Below are positions 26,431 through 34,672 of a stretch of DNA of 64,000 bases, in pieces. The notes beneath the pieces were generated by a model that worked only from the letters and a program-made list of their open reading frames with translations, searched no databases and was not told the origin of the DNA. The stretch comes from Bryobacteraceae bacterium (lineage in GTDB: Bacteria > Acidobacteriota > Terriglobia > Bryobacterales > Bryobacteraceae): positions 1,488,001 through 1,552,000 of the forward strand of contig JAWKHH010000003.1 in assembly GCA_041394945.1 (NCBI GenBank), in the 5' to 3' direction. A program made the translations under genes and the position numbers. Numbering within the stretch: position 1 is the first letter of the stretch; each line of letters opens with the position of its first letter.

Positions 26431-27144
26431 ATGTCCGTGCCGCTGGTGAAGGCGCTCACTTTCGACGTGTTCGGAACCGTCGTCGACTGGCGCGGATCCA
26501 TCGCGGCTGAAGGCGTCCGCTTGGGACGGGCCCGCGGAATCGATATCGACTGGGAGAAGTTCGCCGACCGTTGGCGCGCCGGCTATGGTCCGTCGATGGA
26601 TCTCGTTCGCAAGGGCCAGCTCCCGTGGATGACGATTGATCAGTTGCATCGGCGCATCCTCGATCGCTTGCTCGACGAGTTCAATATCACCGGACTCTCG
26701 GAATCCGACAAGGAGCAATGGAACCACGTCTGGCGCCGTCTGCGGCCGTGGCGCGATTCGGTGGCTGGCCTCACGCGCCTGAAGGCGCACTACATCATTG
26801 CGACGCTATCCAACGGCAACGTCGCGCTGCTGACCAACATGGCGAAGAACGCCGGGCTTCCCTGGGACGCCATCCTCTCGGCGGAACTCGCCGGGCACTA
26901 CAAGACCGACCCCGAGGTCTATCAAACCGCCGCGCGGCTCCTTGGCCTGAAGCCGGAAGAGTGCATGATGGTGGCCGCGCACAAGAACGATCTACGCGCC
27001 GCGGCGAAGGTCGGCTTCCGGACCGCCTTCGTCGAGCGGCCGCTCGAGTTCGGGCCCATGCGGACTCCAGACATGGCCGTCGAGCCCGATATCGACCTCC
27101 ACGCCAGCGACTTCCTGGATCTGGCGCGTCTGCTGGGCGCCTAA
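26431..27144 (+). CDS. HAD-superfamily hydrolase, type II haloacid dehalogenase-like
   Basis: 237 residues. The HAD motifs are all present: motif I ALTFDVFGTVVDW with nucleophile Asp12, motif II Ser in ATLSNGN, motif III Lys in GHYKTDPEVYQTAARLLG, and motif IV MMVAAHKNDLRAAAKVGF. The spacing and the helical cap after motif I match the L-2-haloacid dehalogenase / YcjU-like group. Dehalogenase activity itself cannot be claimed; many members are phosphatases. It starts 4 bases after the aminotransferase stop. Confidence 0.88.
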   Translation: MSVPLVKALTFDVFGTVVDWRGSIAAEGVRLGRARGIDIDWEKFADRWRAGYGPSMDLVRKGQLPWMTIDQLHRRILDRLLDEFNITGLSESDKEQWNHVWRRLRPWRDSVAGLTRLKAHYIIATLSNGNVALLTNMAKNAGLPWDAILSAELAGHYKTDPEVYQTAARLLGLKPEECMMVAAHKNDLRAAAKVGFRTAFVERPLEFGPMRTPDMAVEPDIDLHASDFLDLARLLGA

Positions 27145-27319
27145 GCCAATTATCGACGGGTAGGTCGGGCCGCCGCTGACCCGGACAAATGGGTCCCTCG
27201 CCCGCGAGCGACCGAAAATACCCGATACACTCTCCCCCCGGCCATCACATCATGCAGAGGCGATTGGAGGATCGTGGTGTCGCCTCCACCACACACTCGC
27301 TTACGGAGGAAACCGACTC

Positions 27320-27940
27320 GTGCTTCGGAAATCAATCATCGTGACTCTGCTGACGGCGCTGGCCGCATCCGGCTCGTCGTTTACCGGAACCTTTTCTCAG
27401 GACGACGAGCAAGCTGTCTTCACGTTCACGCTGGCCGCGCCAACATCGATCGAGCTCATCAGCTTTGGATACGCCGGCGGCGTGAACGAGGCGGGCGATC
27501 CGATCGCCGCTGGAGGCTTCGACACCATCCTGACCATTTTTGAAGGACTCGGCCCCACCGCGGTGCTGTTCAACCTGAACAACGACGGCGGCTGCGGCCC
27601 CGTGGGCGTGGATCCGGTGACCAACGCCTGCTGGGACTCCTTCCTGTCCCTGCCGCTGCTGGCCGCGGGAGACTACACCGTGGTCCTCACCCAGGCAGAC
27701 AATTTCGCCAACGGCCCGACACTCGGAGACGGTTTTTTACATGACGGAGAAGGCGATTTCACCGGACCCACGTTTCTGGGCCTGCCTGGAACCTTCATCG
27801 ACGCCAACCTGGATCAGCGAACCGGCAACTGGGCGATGGACATCCGGGGGATCGAGACGCCGGCGCCGGAGCCGTCGACGATTGGCCTGACCGCGGCCGG
27901 ACTCCTCACACTACTTCGCGCGGCTGCGCGAAAACGCTAA
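27320..27940 (+). CDS. PEP-CTERM surface protein, DVUA0089-like
   Basis: 206 residues from a GTG at 27320, preceded by GGAGGA 9 bases upstream. Signal peptide at residues 1-18. The body (QAVFTFTLAAPTSIELISFGYAGG, FDTILTIFEGLGP, LPLLAAGDYTVVLTQADNF) resembles the DVUA0089 family of secreted beta-sandwich proteins. The C-terminus ends with the sorting tripartite signal: APEPSTIGL, a hydrophobic helix TAAGLLTLL and RAAARKR. Such proteins are processed by exosortase; no exosortase gene is in this window. It lies about 175 bases after the HAD gene and reads in the same direction as the collagen-like gene. Confidence 0.85.
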   Translation: MLRKSIIVTLLTALAASGSSFTGTFSQDDEQAVFTFTLAAPTSIELISFGYAGGVNEAGDPIAAGGFDTILTIFEGLGPTAVLFNLNNDGGCGPVGVDPVTNACWDSFLSLPLLAAGDYTVVLTQADNFANGPTLGDGFLHDGEGDFTGPTFLGLPGTFIDANLDQRTGNWAMDIRGIETPAPEPSTIGLTAAGLLTLLRAAARKR

Positions 27941-28022
27941 TCTCGACCAACGAAACCAGGTACGGCGCGGCACTGGAAGTAACAAAAGCCGCGCGATCAC
28001 ACTTAGATAACCAGGAGGATAA

Positions 28023-29141
28023 ATGAAACTCGTACGGCTCTTACTGCCGGGAACATTCGCGGTGGCGCTCTGCTGGGGCGCGGAGGCTCCGCTCGTCGGG
28101 GACGCCCACGTCTCCGCAACCAATCCCGCCATCAACTTCGGCAGCCTCACAACACTCAACGTCGGCAATTCCCAGCGGGCGTTTCTCCAGTTCAACCCGT
28201 CCGCGACGCTGCCGGCGGGCGTTACGGCGTCGCAGATCGCCAAAGCCAGTCTGGTGCTGTTCGTCAACCGGGTTACGACGGCCGGCGCAATCGACGTGAA
28301 TCTGGCCGGCGGTCCGTGGAGCGAATTGGCGATCACGAACGGAAACGCACCCGCGATTTCCACCACCGTCGCCACTGCCGTTGCGGTCTCGACGCCTGGA
28401 ACTTTCCTGGCGATCGACGCCACCGCGGTCGTCAAGGAGTGGATCGGCGGACAGCCGAACAACGGCTTCGTCGTCACGCCGAGCCATTTGAGTCCTTCCA
28501 CCAGCATCGTTCTGGATTCGAAGGAAACGACAACCACCAGCCACCCGGCGATGTTGCTGATCGAGCTGGCGGGGGAACCAGGCCCGGCTGGCCCCACGGG
28601 TCCGCAGGGCCCGCAAGGGTCGACGGGGCCGCAGGGCCCCCAGGGTCCGCAAGGGCCGCTGGGCCTCACCGGCGCGCAAGGACCGCAGGGTCCGCAAGGG
28701 CCTCCGGGACCCGCCTCCACCGGCGTGCACTTCGCATCCCTGCTGCTCATCAATCTGGACTCCTCCACCCTGGTCCGCAACTTTGAGGTGGAAGGCCCGT
28801 CCACCGGCTTCCTGTCCGATTTCGACCTGCACGGGACCATCATTGCGTTTGGCGGCGCGTGCGAACTGACGATGACCGCCACGGCGGTGCCGGCCCTGAC
28901 CGGCGCGCAGATCATCAATATGCGCGTGCTGCGTGTCACGGCCGGTTCCCCGCTCGGATCCAATGCCACCGAGAATCTCACCGGCGCCCTGCAACTCAGC
29001 GCGGCAAACAGCACAGCCACCAGCTTGAATACGTGGACGATCTCACCCGGCGACCGGGTCGCCTTCCGCACCTCGAGAGCAGTCGCCGATCCTCCGTACA
29101 ACAACCCGCAGCACGTTTACGTGCAGTGGGCCTGTAACTGA
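28023..29141 (+). CDS. Secreted protein: DNRLRE-like domain, collagen-like repeat and C-terminal domain
   Basis: 372 residues with AGGAGG before the ATG. Signal peptide 1-20. Residues 25-180 match the DNRLRE-type beta domain (AFLQFNPSATLPAGVTASQIAKASLVLFV, AIDATAVVKEWI, SKETTTTSHPAMLLI). Residues about 183-235 are a Gly-X-Y collagen-like stretch rich in GPQGPQ. Residues 240-372 form a short C-terminal domain with one Cys pair. Bacterial collagen-like proteins of this kind usually form trimers at the cell surface. A strong hairpin follows the stop. Confidence 0.85.
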   Translation: MKLVRLLLPGTFAVALCWGAEAPLVGDAHVSATNPAINFGSLTTLNVGNSQRAFLQFNPSATLPAGVTASQIAKASLVLFVNRVTTAGAIDVNLAGGPWSELAITNGNAPAISTTVATAVAVSTPGTFLAIDATAVVKEWIGGQPNNGFVVTPSHLSPSTSIVLDSKETTTTSHPAMLLIELAGEPGPAGPTGPQGPQGSTGPQGPQGPQGPLGLTGAQGPQGPQGPPGPASTGVHFASLLLINLDSSTLVRNFEVEGPSTGFLSDFDLHGTIIAFGGACELTMTATAVPALTGAQIINMRVLRVTAGSPLGSNATENLTGALQLSAANSTATSLNTWTISPGDRVAFRTSRAVADPPYNNPQHVYVQWACN

Positions 29142-29155
29142 AGGTGCCAACGGCC

Positions 29156-29186
29156 GTCGTGGCCCTGTCGGCGGCAGGGCCACGAC
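29156..29186 (+). terminator. Strong hairpin after the collagen-like gene
   Basis: GTCGTGGCCCTG at 29156-29167 and CAGGGCCACGAC at 29175-29186 pair perfectly over 12 bases with a 7-base loop. Only a short run (GTCGTTATT) follows, so termination is likely but the U-tract is weak. Confidence 0.7.
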
Positions 29187-29237
29187 GTCGTTATTCCGAA
29201 CCATCTTGCAGCCGGTGACGTAAACTGTGTATGGATC

Positions 29238-31949
29238 GTGTCCGGCGGAAGTATTTCCCACTTTGAGATTCTTGAGCCCCTTGGCGAAGGCGGCATGGGC
29301 GTTGTGTCCCTGGCCCGCGACACCCGCCTCGGGCGGCTAGTGGCCCTCAAAGTGCTTCATCCGGAATCCTGTTGCGACCCGGAGCAGAAGCAGCGCTTTC
29401 TCCAAGAAGCCCGGACGGCATCGTCCCTCAATCACCCCAATATCGTCACCATCTACGAGATCGACAACGCCGACGGCGTCGACCTGATCGCGATGGAGTA
29501 CGTCCGCGGCCAAACCATCGACCGCATCGTGCGCGGCCGCCCCCTCGATGCCGCTCAGGCCGCCGACTACGCCATCCAGATGGCCCGCGCGCTCGAAGCC
29601 GCCCATGGCGCGGGGATCGCCCATCGCGACATCAAGCCCTCCAACATCATGGTGAACGACGCCGGGCTCGTAAAGGTGCTCGATTTCGGCCTGGCCAAGA
29701 TCCGCGCCCGCGGCGCGCCGTTCGATATGAGCGGCGGCGGTCAGGTCAGCGAACTCACCACCGCCAGCGGACCACGCACCGCCGAGGGCGTCCTCATGGG
29801 CACCCTTGCCTACATGTCCCCGGAGCAGGTCTCGGCGCGCCCGGCCGCGTTCGAGTCAGACATCTTTTCCTTTGGCACCGTGTTCTACGAGATGCTCTCC
29901 GGCGCCAATCCATTCCACGGCTCGAGCAATGCGGAAACCGTTACCGCGATCCTTCGCGATTCCGCCCGTCCTCTCGCTGGGAAGATCCCCGGCGTCACCA
30001 CCGAGCTCGACGCCGTGGTGAGCCGCTGTCACGAAAAGACGGCGGAAAAACGCTATCCGTCGGCCACCGCCCTGCGGGTTGCGCTCGAAGAAGCCGCCGC
30101 CGTTCGTCACACGCCCTCCCGATTCCGGTTTCCGAACGCCGCCGTTGCCGCATTCGCCGCTCTGGTGCTTGCCGCCGTCGGGCTTCTCTGGTGGAGGACG
30201 TTCCACAAGGCCGGCGCCGACGGACCTGAGCCGGCTCCGGCGCCGATGGTCCGCCTCACTGCCGACCCGGGCCTGACTTCTTTTCCCGCCATCAGCCGCG
30301 ACGGCACACTCGTCGCCTACGCTTCGGATCGCGCCGGCGCCGGCGACCTGGACGTCTGGGTGCAGCAAACCTCGGGCGGCAATCCGATCCGCCTCACGAC
30401 CGTCGCCACCGACGACTACGAGCCGGTATTCTCTCCCGACGGCGCCTACATCGCCTACCGCAGCGAACGCGACGGCGGCGGCATCTACGTGATGCCCGCG
30501 CTGGGCGGCGATTCGCGGCTGGTGGCTCCGAAGGGACGCAGCCCGGCTTGGTCGCCCGACGGAAAGTGGATCGCCTACATTGAGAGTTCGGCGGGAGTCG
30601 GAGCGACTTTTTCCACGGGCCCCTCCCGGCTCTACGCGGTTCCGTCCTCCGGCGGCGACCCAACGCGGCTTGCACCCGGCTACCCCGTGGCGCACCATCC
30701 TCAATGGTCGCCCGACAGCAGCCACGTCATCTTCATCGGCAACGATCAACTCGGCCCGCCGACCTACGACCTGTGCGCCGTGACGCTGGAGCCAGGCGCC
30801 GCTCCCATCCGCAGCGGGGCCTTCGAGAGCCTGCGGACGCGAGGCCTCGTGCTGGGTCCGTTTCCGTTCGCCCTCACGCCGGCCGACGGCGACGTCGCAG
30901 TGGTCTTCAGCGCTCGTTCCGGCGACAGCCTGAACCTGTGGCGCGTCCGCCTCAGCCCTTTGAACTGGCGCGTGTCCGGTCCGTTCCAACAGGTGACTCA
31001 CGGCACCGGACGCGAAATCGAAGCGTCCATCGCGCAAGACGGCCGCATGGTGTTTTCGAGCGGGCAGCAGAACAGCGATCTGTACGAACTGCCGGTGAAC
31101 GCAAACACCGGCGCAGTTACCGGGAAACTCGTCCAATTGACGCGCGAGGCCGGCGACGACTACTATCCGGACATCGCCGCTGATGGGTCAGCCATCGCCT
31201 TCGTTTCCCGACGCTCCGGCAACGACGATGTCTTCCTCTACGACGCGCGCACCGGACGCCACGGCGCGCTGCTCGTCACGCTCGGCCGCGAGATGTATCC
31301 CAAGGTTTCCGCCGATGGCACCGTCGTCGCGTTCACTTCCATCGCGGAGGGCCGCCGGTCCATTCTTTACATGCCCGCCACCGGCGGCGTCGCAACCAAA
31401 CTCTGCGAGGATTGCGGCCTTTTGCGCGACATGACTCCCGATGGCGGCCGGCTGCTGCTCCAGGTGAACGATCCCCCGCACGTCAGCTTGATGGACGTCG
31501 CCACGCGCAAGGTGACGCCCTTCATTCAGCACGCCCGCTTCCCGATCTACGCGCCTAAGGTCTCCGCCGACGGCGGATGGGTCGCCTTCCAGGTAGTGGA
31601 CCGTCCGACGGCGCGCACCATCTACGTCGCGCGCATGTCGAACCCGCGAGACTGGACTCCGGTCACCGACGGCAAGTCCATGGACCGCAGCCCTGCCTGG
31701 TCGCCCGACGGACGCCTGCTCTACTATCTTTCCGAGCGCGACACGTTCCGGTGTATCTGGGCGCAGCGGCTGGATGCGGCGAAACGCCCGGCCGGAGCGC
31801 CGTTCGCCGTGGCGCACTTCCACGACGCGGTCCGTTCGATGATGAACCTCGACGGCCCGGCACAGGTGAGTATCTCCGTCGGGCCGGATCGGCTCGTCTT
31901 CAGCATGGGCGTGAGTGTGGCGAACGTGTGGCTGGCGCGCCTGCCGTAA
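29238..31949 (+). CDS. Ser/Thr protein kinase with C-terminal PD40/TolB-like repeats
   Basis: 903 residues from a GTG at 29238. Residues 7-280 are a Pkn-type kinase: GEGGMGVVSLARD glycine loop, VALKVLHPE, HRDIKPSNIMVN and DFGLAKI, then GTLAYMSPEQV. One transmembrane helix lies at about 300-320. Residues 335-903 are tandem PD40/WD40-like beta-propeller repeats of the form ISRDGTLVAYAS, FSPDGAYIAYRS, WSPDGKWIAYI and SADGGWVAFQ, placed outside by the helix. This architecture is common in Acidobacteriota. What the propeller senses is unknown. It starts after the hairpin of the collagen-like gene. Confidence 0.92.
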   Translation: MSGGSISHFEILEPLGEGGMGVVSLARDTRLGRLVALKVLHPESCCDPEQKQRFLQEARTASSLNHPNIVTIYEIDNADGVDLIAMEYVRGQTIDRIVRGRPLDAAQAADYAIQMARALEAAHGAGIAHRDIKPSNIMVNDAGLVKVLDFGLAKIRARGAPFDMSGGGQVSELTTASGPRTAEGVLMGTLAYMSPEQVSARPAAFESDIFSFGTVFYEMLSGANPFHGSSNAETVTAILRDSARPLAGKIPGVTTELDAVVSRCHEKTAEKRYPSATALRVALEEAAAVRHTPSRFRFPNAAVAAFAALVLAAVGLLWWRTFHKAGADGPEPAPAPMVRLTADPGLTSFPAISRDGTLVAYASDRAGAGDLDVWVQQTSGGNPIRLTTVATDDYEPVFSPDGAYIAYRSERDGGGIYVMPALGGDSRLVAPKGRSPAWSPDGKWIAYIESSAGVGATFSTGPSRLYAVPSSGGDPTRLAPGYPVAHHPQWSPDSSHVIFIGNDQLGPPTYDLCAVTLEPGAAPIRSGAFESLRTRGLVLGPFPFALTPADGDVAVVFSARSGDSLNLWRVRLSPLNWRVSGPFQQVTHGTGREIEASIAQDGRMVFSSGQQNSDLYELPVNANTGAVTGKLVQLTREAGDDYYPDIAADGSAIAFVSRRSGNDDVFLYDARTGRHGALLVTLGREMYPKVSADGTVVAFTSIAEGRRSILYMPATGGVATKLCEDCGLLRDMTPDGGRLLLQVNDPPHVSLMDVATRKVTPFIQHARFPIYAPKVSADGGWVAFQVVDRPTARTIYVARMSNPRDWTPVTDGKSMDRSPAWSPDGRLLYYLSERDTFRCIWAQRLDAAKRPAGAPFAVAHFHDAVRSMMNLDGPAQVSISVGPDRLVFSMGVSVANVWLARLP

Positions 31950-31963
31950 CCACGCTGCGCGGG

Positions 31964-32908
31964 CTATTGCGGCTCGCCGGTATCGTAGGCATCCGCCGCG
32001 GCCAGCGTCACCACGAAGCCGCCGAGATTGTTCTGCCAGTGCCGGTTGTCGTTGATCGCCAGTTGGAGCCGCCCTTCGAGCCCTGTTTTCGCCGCATGCT
32101 CGCCCACGAAGAATACGGCGCCGGCCGCGCCCACCCGCCCCACCAGCGCACCGAATGGCTGGCCGTCGACGAGGTGGCTCTTGTAAGCAGGAGACCCGGG
32201 CTTGGTGAGACCGTTCGGGCCCGACGCCCAGCTATCGGTGTTCCACGACAGCCGCGCGAATCCCCGCGCCGATACATCGAGCCTGGCGCCCGCCCCGAGC
32301 ACGAGTCCGGTGTCCAGGTACTCGATCTGCGTTGAGTGCTTCAGCGAATGGATCGCAAATTTCTTGGCGACTCGCGCCTGACGAACCGCCAGCGAGCGGA
32401 TCTTCGACCATGGCAGTGTTGTTGTCTCGCCCGCCGCGGTTCGCACGTCGATCGAACCCGCCGGAAGCGCCATGCGCGTGCCATCGCCGGAAACAAGCCG
32501 CACCAGCGCGAGGGTGCGGTCGAAGCCGTCGGCTTGCGGCGGGATAAGCCGTTCGAAGAGACGGTAGAGCGGGCGTGGTTCGTGCTGATCGGTATCTTTC
32601 AACGTTTCAAGCAGCGGTGTGACCACGGGAAGCCCGATCGCCGTCAATTCTTCCACCGCCGAGTCTCGTGCGGCCCGGTCCTGGCCCTGGATCGCCGCCA
32701 GTCCCGATGCGATTCGCGCCTTCTCCTCTTCTGAAGCGGGCGCCCCCGAATGGAACGACAGCACCTTGCCCACCGGCGCAGCGCCGATGGCGCGCAGGCT
32801 CGTCTGGCCTTCGATTCGGGCGCCGTCCACGGTGCGGATCAAAACCCAGGTGGCGGAAAGCGCGGGCGCGCAAAGCGCCACCGTCGCGAGCAGGGTGCGG
32901 GAAAGCAT
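31964..32908 (-). CDS. Secreted protein, unknown; C-terminal lectin-like region
   Basis: 314 residues from the ATG at 32908. Signal peptide 1-19 (SRTLLATVALCAPALSA). Residues 20-190 include a short hydrophobic-acidic beta region (TWVLIRTVDGARIEGQTSLRAI) and a helical segment with Glu-rich repeats. The C-terminal 110 residues (YLDTGLVLGAGARLDVSARGFARL, GPNGLTKPGSPAYKSHLVDGQPFGALVGRVG) have the texture of LecA/PA-IL-like sugar-binding domains, including a calcium-site-like SWNTD segment, but this match is by eye only. Surface or periplasmic location is likely. It converges with the kinase/PD40 gene at a 14-base gap. Confidence 0.75.
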   Translation of the reverse strand: MLSRTLLATVALCAPALSATWVLIRTVDGARIEGQTSLRAIGAAPVGKVLSFHSGAPASEEEKARIASGLAAIQGQDRAARDSAVEELTAIGLPVVTPLLETLKDTDQHEPRPLYRLFERLIPPQADGFDRTLALVRLVSGDGTRMALPAGSIDVRTAAGETTTLPWSKIRSLAVRQARVAKKFAIHSLKHSTQIEYLDTGLVLGAGARLDVSARGFARLSWNTDSWASGPNGLTKPGSPAYKSHLVDGQPFGALVGRVGAAGAVFFVGEHAAKTGLEGRLQLAINDNRHWQNNLGGFVVTLAAADAYDTGEPQ

Positions 32909-33271
32909 TCCCAAAGTTATATCGCAACGGACACGAAAATTTTTCAGGAAAGCTTCAGAAGCGCAAAGGCCGCTCCGGCGCGGCTCCAAACGGTCAGAAA
33001 CTCGCTGCGTGCGCAGAGCCGGAGTGAGTCCGTTTTGCGCGAACTTCTTCGAAGGGTGTCGCCTGTCACCGACAGGACCGGTTGGTGGGCCCTCACCCGC
33101 CGCCGGTAAACCGGCCGAGAAGCAGCCATGCGGCGAGAACGACGATTGCGATAACGAACTCCATCCGTGCTTCCATTTTACGCCCTGCCTCTCACCGCCG
33201 GGAAAGGGTGTTGACTTGAGCCGCCGTCAACGACTACCAGTAGAGATAGAGGGTCCGCCAGACCCGCCCCT
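32909..33271. other. Intergenic stretch between two divergent genes
   Basis: About 360 bases upstream of both the secreted lectin-like gene and the iron dehydrogenase gene. It holds one possible small membrane peptide frame on the minus strand (33093-33176) and a 6-3-6 hairpin at 33062-33076 (CCTGTC, ACC, GACAGG). I see nothing else definite. Confidence 0.5.
33093..33176 (-). CDS. Possible small single-span membrane peptide
   Basis: A 27-residue frame from ATG 33176 to TGA, with an alternative ATG at 33164. Residues 6-20 (EFVIAIVVLAAWLLL) form one hydrophobic helix flanked by Glu/Arg at the start and Arg at the end, the usual shape of small bacterial membrane peptides. A purine-rich stretch (GAGAGGCAGGG) precedes the first ATG. 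No family is recognised, and a chance frame is possible. Confidence 0.35.
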   Translation of the reverse strand: MEARMEFVIAIVVLAAWLLLGRFTGGG

Positions 33272-34555
33272 ATGAAACACGAAACCGCCTTTGAAATGGC
33301 CACGTCGAGCATCCGCTTCGGGGCCGGTGTCACGCGCGAGGTCGGAATGGACTTGGCCGACCTCGGACTCGCCAGTACTCTCGTCGTCACCGACCCGTGG
33401 CTCGTCCGCATGGCCCCCGTCGCCACGGCGCTCGAATCGCTCGAAACGAACCGGATCGCCTTCACCCTCTACGATCGGGTTCGCGTCGAGCCCACCGACG
33501 TCTCCTTCCGCGACGCCATCGATTTCGCCCGCGGCGTCGAATTTGACGCGATCGTCGCCGTCGGCGGCGGCTCCGTGATCGACACGGCCAAGGCCGTCAA
33601 CCTCTACACCTGCTACCCGCCAGAGGATTTCCTCGACTACGTCAACCCGCCCATCGGGAAGGGCAAGCCCGTGCCCGGCGCATTGAAGCCGCTGATCGCG
33701 ATTCCCACCACGGCCGGCACCGGAAGCGAAACCACCGGCGTCGCCATCTTCGATATGCTCGCGATGCACGCCAAAACCGGCATCGCGCACCGCCGCCTGA
33801 AGCCGGCCCTCGGCCTGCTCGATCCGGAAAACACGAAGACTCTCCCGGCGCAAGTGGCGGCGTCAAGCGGGCTCGACGTGCTGTGCCACGCGATCGAATC
33901 CTACACCGCGATCCCGTTCGCCACCCGCCCGCTGCCGGAGCGGCCCCTCTTGCGGCCAGCCTACCAGGGGTCGAACCCCGTCAGCGACATCTGGTCGCTC
34001 GAAGCCCTGGCGATCACGGCGAAGTACCTGCCGCGCGTGTTCCGCGACCCTGGCGACGAGGAGGCGCGCGGCCGGATGCTGCTCGCCGCGTCGTACGCCG
34101 GCGTCGGATTCGGCAACGCGGGCGTGCACCTGCCGCATGGCATGTCGTATCCGGTCTCGGGAATGGTGAAGAAGTTCCACATGCCCGGATACCACCGCGA
34201 GCACCCCCTGGTTCCGCACGGCGTCTCGGTGATACTGAACGCGCCGGCCGTGTTCCGCTTCACCGCCAGGGCGAATCCGGAACGTCACCTTCGCGCGGCC
34301 GAGGTGCTGGGCGCGGACGTGTCGCGCGCGCGGCCCGATACCGCTGGCGAAGTGCTCGCCGGCCGCATCGCGGAATTGATGGCGGAACTCGAAATCCCCG
34401 ATGGTCTGCAGGCCCTCGGCTACCGGTCCGAACACATCCCCGCGCTGGTTCAGGGGACACTGCCGCAGCACCGTGTCACCAAGCTTTCTCCGCGCCCGGC
34501 CGGCGAGGACGAACTCGCCCTGTTGTTCGAAGACGCGATGAAGGCGTACCGGTAG
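33272..34555 (+). CDS. Iron-containing dehydrogenase, ADHFE1/HOT-like
   Basis: 427 residues. The group III alcohol dehydrogenase pattern is clear: VAVGGGSVIDTAKAVNLYTCYP for NAD(P) binding, IPTTAGTGSETTGVAIF, SGLDVLCHAIESYT with metal-site Asp and His, and later HGMSYPVSGM and HREHPLVPHGVSV. The insertion PERPLLRPAYQGSNPVSD after the metal site is typical of hydroxyacid-oxoacid transhydrogenase (ADHFE1), which oxidises 4-hydroxybutyrate with 2-oxoglutarate. That reaction is inferred; other diol or 4-hydroxybutyrate dehydrogenases look similar. It stands alone. Confidence 0.9.
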   Translation: MKHETAFEMATSSIRFGAGVTREVGMDLADLGLASTLVVTDPWLVRMAPVATALESLETNRIAFTLYDRVRVEPTDVSFRDAIDFARGVEFDAIVAVGGGSVIDTAKAVNLYTCYPPEDFLDYVNPPIGKGKPVPGALKPLIAIPTTAGTGSETTGVAIFDMLAMHAKTGIAHRRLKPALGLLDPENTKTLPAQVAASSGLDVLCHAIESYTAIPFATRPLPERPLLRPAYQGSNPVSDIWSLEALAITAKYLPRVFRDPGDEEARGRMLLAASYAGVGFGNAGVHLPHGMSYPVSGMVKKFHMPGYHREHPLVPHGVSVILNAPAVFRFTARANPERHLRAAEVLGADVSRARPDTAGEVLAGRIAELMAELEIPDGLQALGYRSEHIPALVQGTLPQHRVTKLSPRPAGEDELALLFEDAMKAYR

Positions 34556-34672
34556 GCGGGGCGATGTTACACGGATGAGCCGCCGTTAACGTGAAGTCCG
34601 GTTTACCCATGGTAACGGGTCCTCCATGGAGTAACATCTCCTCATTTGGCCGTTCGACAGCGCGGCTGGGTG

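Noticed and set aside
26431..27144. HAD gene as a proven haloacid dehalogenase
   Set aside because: The motifs fit many HAD phosphatases, so halogen substrates are not supported by sequence alone.
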